The translations under genes and the position numbers were made by a program. 64,000 bases of DNA from Ramlibacter ginsenosidimutans (GTDB lineage: Bacteria; Pseudomonadota; Gammaproteobacteria; Burkholderiales; Burkholderiaceae_C): the NCBI RefSeq assembly GCF_042678185.1, contig NZ_JBHUDQ010000029.1. One strand, written 5' to 3'. Shown here piece after piece: positions 61,001 through 64,000 of the stretch (positions are counted from its first letter, which is position 1; each line of letters opens with the position of its first letter). The notes under the pieces were generated by a model. The model worked only from the letters and a program-made list of their open reading frames with translations. It had not been told where the DNA came from and searched no databases.

Positions 61001-61329
61001 TCACGCAGTTCGGCATCACCACGTTCAGCACGCACCAGCCCGCGGTGGCCACGAATTCCTGCGGCAACAACCTGGGCAAGAGCCTGGTCTACAACCTCAG
61101 CTACGCCAACGCAGGCGCCGTCAACGGCAGCAGCAACATCTACGCCGAGATCGCGGGCGACGGCCTGCCGCCCTCGCCGGTGGCGGGCTCGGTGTTGATC
61201 AACGGCAACCCGGTGTCCTTCTGCATCGGCTGCTCGGCGGACTCGCCGCTGCAGGGCCGCAAGGCGCAGCAGAACGGCAGCGTGTCGCGCGCCAAGAACC
61301 GCCTGTACTGGTACGTGGAGAAGAAATGA
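58057..61329 (+). CDS. pilY1: PilY1 pilus tip adhesin
   Basis: A 1090-residue protein with signal peptide (ends LAAFA). The N-terminal part (about 30-400) is vWA-like but its MIDAS is altered (FDNGASFDANSSQ in place of DxSxS). The C-terminal part is a beta-propeller, beginning near VVVYYGANDGMLHAVNG (about residue 600), with a loop rich in Asp (DTCEDNDTGTGG) resembling the PilY1 calcium site. PilY1 caps the pilus and binds surfaces. ATG 58057 has GGAG upstream; the TTG at 58042 is less likely. Confidence 0.93.
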   Translation: MTIKRLLQVLATIALPACVHLAAFAEDTDLFASPNTAAAANILVVFDNGASFDANSSQSCSIDSLGTVKVDGTGTSNTALSGSAGGVEQCALYAALAALPANDTPLFNVGFMMFNATGLQKFDPTNTTGNPFSACPSSGVGGCNIVPVVGYTPTVKTNLLNWVKNWKSSGNSGYNIKSNSLASGAIMQEAWALYQGKQGISGTTYAAPSTGCGKNYVIYVGDAYRNNTSPNDQTGSKGPRQYLYSGSDTATGMYANPKPTTAQLTSFTDTVSAKYGLGTSQIVCTSGNSSSYTFPGDNENSGSWGLNWSEYMWGQAGIKTTSIGLLGASCLPSYSAWLQRLAEVGGGDFYATSDYATLVNAFKASFGNIISVNSVFASVSLPVSVNTQGSYLNQIFVGMFRPDSGFLPRWLGNLKQYQLGFTSNGNLQTNDADGNAAINNNTGFITSCARSFWTPNTTTNQQYWALSPSGGCLTVTNSAASDYPDGNIVEKGAQAYGLRQVTPSARVVKTCGSTLASCTGWSDYKSSSPPSASLFGTGLTSTDAATLVDWSRGLNTQNELLKGATVMRPSVHGDVMHSRPVALNYGTDTAPQVVVYYGANDGMLHAVNGNQTGSLTSNGTTYAAGAELWTFMPPEFYGQIKRLYDNTTPVYYKGAADTSALPKPYGMDGPVTAFRGTINGSAKTYLYATMRRGGRAVYAFDVTTPGNPSFLWKIGCSSVDLTSTDCGSTSGTSNYINIGQTWSSPKVIQASGYSNPLLIMGGGYDTCEDNDTGTGGANNSCTGSPKGSRVYVIDGTDGHIVAQFPTVAPFTGGAPRSVIGDATVVNANGVAKYAYIADMGGVVYRLDFTATTVAGWTMTPIAKVGCDSLTACTANRKFMFQPSVVSTDGTTFDILLGTGDREKPTRQYGASNGVQNYFFMLQDQPGSTTFLQDQCGSGNNFLCLNSLQAITAGTTPSASALAAKKGWYLALASTEQVVTSAITQFGITTFSTHQPAVATNSCGNNLGKSLVYNLSYANAGAVNGSSNIYAEIAGDGLPPSPVAGSVLINGNPVSFCIGCSADSPLQGRKAQQNGSVSRAKNRLYWYVEKK

Positions 61330-61877
61330 TGCGTACCAGGCTTCGTCCGCAAGGGGGCTTCACGCTCATCGAGCTGCTGGTCACGCTGGTCGTGCTCGGC
61401 ATCCTCACGCGGCTGGCGGTGCCTTCGTTCGCACAGGCCATGCTGACCAGCCGGCTCGCGTCGTACTCCAACAGCTTCATCGGCAGCGCGCAGTACGCCC
61501 GCAGCGAGGCGCTCAAGCGCAACGTCGCGCTCACCATGTGCGCCTCTTCCGACGGCGCGACCTGCACGTCCGGCGCGACCTGGGCGCAGGGCTGGATCAT
61601 CACCTGCCCCGCGAACGCGTCGACCGACACGATGTGCAACGCCGGAGGGGGCGCGACGCTCGTGCTGCGCAAGCAGCCGGCGCTCTCCTCCGATTACCAC
61701 TTTGCCGGCGGGACCGGCAGCTACAGCATCAACTTCCCGGCCAGCGGCATCGGCGCCACGCAGGTGAGCCTGACCTTGTGCCGCTGGGCCCCCGCCGGCA
61801 ACCAGGAGCGCCAGGTCGCCGTCACGGCAACGGGGCGGCCCGCCGTGGCCGTCACGCACAACGGCACCTGCGCCTGA
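61326..61877 (+). CDS. fimT: FimT/GspH-type minor pilin
   Basis: A 183-residue pseudopilin. Prepilin cleavage after G11 (GG|FTLIELLVTLVVLGILTRLAVPSFAQAM), E16 at +5. GspH-like features follow: ARSEALKRNVALTMCASSDGATC, WAQGWIITC, and SINFPASGIGATQVSLTLC near the end. FimT has been linked to DNA uptake in some species. ATGATG gives two possible starts; the first overlaps the pilY1 stop. Confidence 0.88.
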   Translation: MMRTRLRPQGGFTLIELLVTLVVLGILTRLAVPSFAQAMLTSRLASYSNSFIGSAQYARSEALKRNVALTMCASSDGATCTSGATWAQGWIITCPANASTDTMCNAGGGATLVLRKQPALSSDYHFAGGTGSYSINFPASGIGATQVSLTLCRWAPAGNQERQVAVTATGRPAVAVTHNGTCA

Positions 61878-61927
61878 GGCGGGACGATCATCCCCGCTGG
61901 CGACGCGGACGGCCCCGTGACCGGACT

Positions 61928-62015
61928 CGTAGGCTGGCGGTGAGCAACGCGAACCCCAGCGATCCAGCGTGGCGCAGCAAGCTGGGGTTCGCCTGCGGCT
62001 CACCGCCAGCCTACG
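61928..62015 (+). repeat. Dispersed palindromic repeat, copy 5
   Basis: Almost identical to copy 1 in arms and loop (GATCCAGCGTGGCGCAGCAA versus GCGA), same orientation. It separates the 3' ends of fimT and the convergent MATE gene. It is likely to be a recent relative of copy 1. Confidence 0.9.
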
Positions 62016-62028
62016 CATCCGCCCCGCT

Positions 62029-63471
62029 TCACGCAGCGCTTGCGCGCGGCGTCCAGTCCGCGAAGTGGATCGCCGCCGCGAGCGTGAGGCCCATCGCCGA
62101 CAGGCTGAACGCGATCACGCCGAACAGCGTCTCGGGTGGCGCGGCGGCGACGTGCACGGCCGCATAGCCGCCGAGCGCGACGATCAGCAGGCGCACCGTG
62201 CTGGCCAGCAGCGGCCAGGCGAGCCGGCTCGCACCCTGCGATGCGAAGAAGAGAGCCAGCCCCAGTCCGAAGAAGCCATAGCAGCCACCGACGATGCGCA
62301 GGTAGCTGCTGCCGACGGCGCGCACCACCGGATCCGCCGTGAAGAGCGTCATCCAGGCCTGCGGCCACAGCGCAGCCCACAGGCCGATGAGCCCGGTCAC
62401 GGCCCAGACCATCGCGGCGCCGGTCCAGGCAACGCGCTTGGCCCGGGCGGGCTGGCGCGCACCGAGGTTGGTGGCCACCATGGCCGTGAGCGCACCGCCG
62501 AAACCGAAGGCGATCGGCACCAGGATGTATTCCAGGCGCGCCGCGATCCCGTAGGCGGCGACGGCGAGACTGCCGAAGCCCGCGATATAGGCGGTCGCCA
62601 GCGCGATGGAGCCGTTGCTCAGGATCGGACTCAGCGCCGAGGGCAGCGCGAGTTGCAGCACCCGCCGGAACGTGGCCCGCTGCCACTGCCAGCCCGGACC
62701 GAGCACGCGAACGGGCTGCCCGCGGCGCGAGAGCCAGGCGAGCAGCGCGAGCGCCGACAGCGCATTGCAGGTCACCGTGCTCGTCGCTGCGCCGGCCACG
62801 CCCAGCGGCGGTACGGGGCCTGCGCCGAACACCAGCAGCGGGCACAGCGTCAGGTGCATCGCCGTCGTCGCAATGAGGGCCAGGGCCGCGGCGCCCATCT
62901 GGCCGGTACCGCGTGCCACGCCGGCGAGGACGTTCACCGACCAGATCGCCGCGGCGCCGGAGAAGAGCACCCCCGCGTAGCCGGCGGCCTGCGCCAGCAC
63001 CCCTGCGCGCGCGGCGAGCAGCACGTAGGGCGCGGGCGTGGAGAAGAGGAGCGTGAACAGCAGCGAGGCCGCCAGGCCCAGCACCAGCGCATGGCGTGCG
63101 AGCCGCGTCGCCTCGTGCGTGTCGCCGGCGCCGAGAGCGCGCGCCACCACCGCGGTGGTGCTGCCGCCCAGGCCACCGGCGGACATCTGCAGCATCAGCA
63201 TCGCCAGGGGCAGCACGACGGCGACGCCCGCGAGCGCTTCGGCCCCGAGCCGGCCGACGATGTAGCCGTCGAAGCCGATCACCACGGTGTTGGCGAACAG
63301 GCCCAGCACGTTGGGCGTGGCGAGCCGCAGCAGCGTGGGCAGCACCGGACCGCGCAGCATGCGCTGCGTGGCGTCCGAAGCCGGCGAAGCGGCCGCGCTG
63401 CTCACTGCGCTGGCCTCCGCGCTGCGCGTGGTGCGCGGCGCGATGCGCGTCGGGGCGGCGGCGGTGCTCAT
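62029..63471 (-). CDS. MATE family efflux transporter
   Basis: A 480-residue, twelve-helix MATE exporter with an Ala/Ser/Thr-rich cytoplasmic start. ATPNVLGLFANTVVIGFDGYIVGRLGAEALAGVAVVLPL and GGLGGSTTAVVARALGAGD in the first half, and ALPSALSPILSNGSIALATAYIAGFGSLAVAAYGIAARLEYILVPIAFGFGGALTAMVATNLGA in the second, fit the family. It exports cationic or aromatic compounds in exchange for H+ or Na+. It shares its start region with the SDR gene upstream. Confidence 0.92.
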   Translation of the reverse strand: MSTAAAPTRIAPRTTRSAEASAVSSAAASPASDATQRMLRGPVLPTLLRLATPNVLGLFANTVVIGFDGYIVGRLGAEALAGVAVVLPLAMLMLQMSAGGLGGSTTAVVARALGAGDTHEATRLARHALVLGLAASLLFTLLFSTPAPYVLLAARAGVLAQAAGYAGVLFSGAAAIWSVNVLAGVARGTGQMGAAALALIATTAMHLTLCPLLVFGAGPVPPLGVAGAATSTVTCNALSALALLAWLSRRGQPVRVLGPGWQWQRATFRRVLQLALPSALSPILSNGSIALATAYIAGFGSLAVAAYGIAARLEYILVPIAFGFGGALTAMVATNLGARQPARAKRVAWTGAAMVWAVTGLIGLWAALWPQAWMTLFTADPVVRAVGSSYLRIVGGCYGFFGLGLALFFASQGASRLAWPLLASTVRLLIVALGGYAAVHVAAAPPETLFGVIAFSLSAMGLTLAAAIHFADWTPRASAA

Positions 63472-64000
63472 GGCGCCGCCAGGTAGGCCGCCGCCGCGCT
63501 GGCGAGCGATGCCTTCACCTGCCGTGTCAGTTCGTCGGCCAGCACCTCGGGCAGGCCGGCCTCGAGCCCGTCGAAGGCGGCGCGCACGATCGCATCGGGC
63601 GTGGACTTCACGCCCTCGATGCCGCGCGTGAGGTCGGTGTCGACGAAGCCCATGTGCAGTGCGGTGACCTGCGTGCCTTGCGCGCGCAATTCGTGCCGCA
63701 GCCCGTTCGTGAGCGCCCAGGCCGCGGACTTGGTCGCGCCATAGCTCCCCAGCAGCGGCCGGTTGATCCAGCTGGCGATCGACAGCACGTTGAGCATGGC
63801 TCCGCCGCCGTTCGCGGCCAGCACCGGCGCGAAGGCCTGCGCCATGCGCAGCACGCCGAAGAAGTTGGTCTCCAGCTGGCGCCGCGTGGACTCCAGGGTG
63901 GCGTCCTGCAGGAAGCCGCCGGTGGTGGCGATGCCCGCGTTGTTCACGAGCACCGTGACGTCACGGCACTCGCGCGCAACGCGCTCGACCTGCGAGGCAT
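63468..64000 (-). CDS. Short-chain dehydrogenase (truncated by window edge)
   Basis: The C-terminal part (at least 177 residues) of an SDR: VTVLVNNAGIATTGGFLQDATLE, NVLSIASWINRPLLGSYGATKSAAWALTNGLRHELRAQG with the Ser, Tyr and Lys of the active site, and HMGFVDTDLTRGI. The Rossmann loop lies beyond the right edge. It overlaps the MATE start by four bases, so the two are probably coexpressed. Confidence 0.88.
   Translation of the reverse strand, partial: ASQVERVARECRDVTVLVNNAGIATTGGFLQDATLESTRRQLETNFFGVLRMAQAFAPVLAANGGGAMLNVLSIASWINRPLLGSYGATKSAAWALTNGLRHELRAQGTQVTALHMGFVDTDLTRGIEGVKSTPDAIVRAAFDGLEAGLPEVLADELTRQVKASLASAAAAYLAAP

Noticed and set aside
57403..61035. A 1210-residue frame on the minus strand opposite pilW to pilY1
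   Set aside because: Its composition (Val/Ala/His/Arg repeats) is typical of antisense GC-rich DNA, while PilW, PilX and PilY1 are real on the plus strand.

Overview
The window is a GC-rich chromosomal segment, dense with genes and full of four-base start/stop overlaps. Two orphan Bug/TctC receptors, a beta-proteobacterial minor-pilin operon (pilE-V-W-X-Y1-fimT), a phasin-like protein and many c-type cytochromes suggest a betaproteobacterium of the order Burkholderiales, plausibly Comamonadaceae-like; this is inference from gene content. No rRNA, tRNA, CRISPR array, integrase or transposase was found.

Layout. 1-3066: two palindromic repeats, then a bufferin-type copper operon (bufA1-bufB-bufC-doxX) behind a GTAACC-N16-CGAA element. 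3081-10025 (minus): seven tightly coupled genes for a PQQ alcohol dehydrogenase, three c-type heme domains and a complete cytochrome oxidase whose subunit I lacks two otherwise conserved proton-channel residues. 10301-12274: two Ku paralogues and a small zinc-ribbon protein. 12561-15170: membrane PQQ glucose dehydrogenase. 15458-17505: two uncharacterised proteins and a MarR regulator. 18151-22172: cyoABCD quinol oxidase. 22355-25744: small lipoprotein, L,D-transpeptidase-like, response-regulator and Cys-rich copper-storage-like genes. 25814-28248: copD-copC-beta-barrel copper operon. 28315-33331: sugar kinase, DHH phosphoesterase, flavodoxin, phasin-like, Hsp20, EamA. 33409-39344: ABC importer without binding protein, Bug receptor and FAD monooxygenase. 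40201-42821: RsbQ-like hydrolase, PAS histidine kinase and a single-domain response regulator. 46499-51759: GMC dehydrogenase with its small subunit and triheme cytochrome, divergent from a second MarR gene. 52701-54889: Bug receptor plus Rieske oxygenase. 55327-61877: type IV minor pilins and PilY1. 62029-64000: MATE exporter and a truncated SDR.

How it fits together. The dominant theme is periplasmic oxidation of small organic substrates (PQQ alcohol dehydrogenase, Gcd, GMC dehydrogenase) feeding cytochrome c or quinol into two different heme-copper oxidases, with copper-handling genes (bufferin, CopC/CopD, Csp-like) around them. ATTTG-like/CAAAT palindromes recur upstream of most of these redox units and of both MarR genes, which hints at a shared regulon. 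Five copies of one roughly 85-base palindromic repeat and two of another are scattered between genes.
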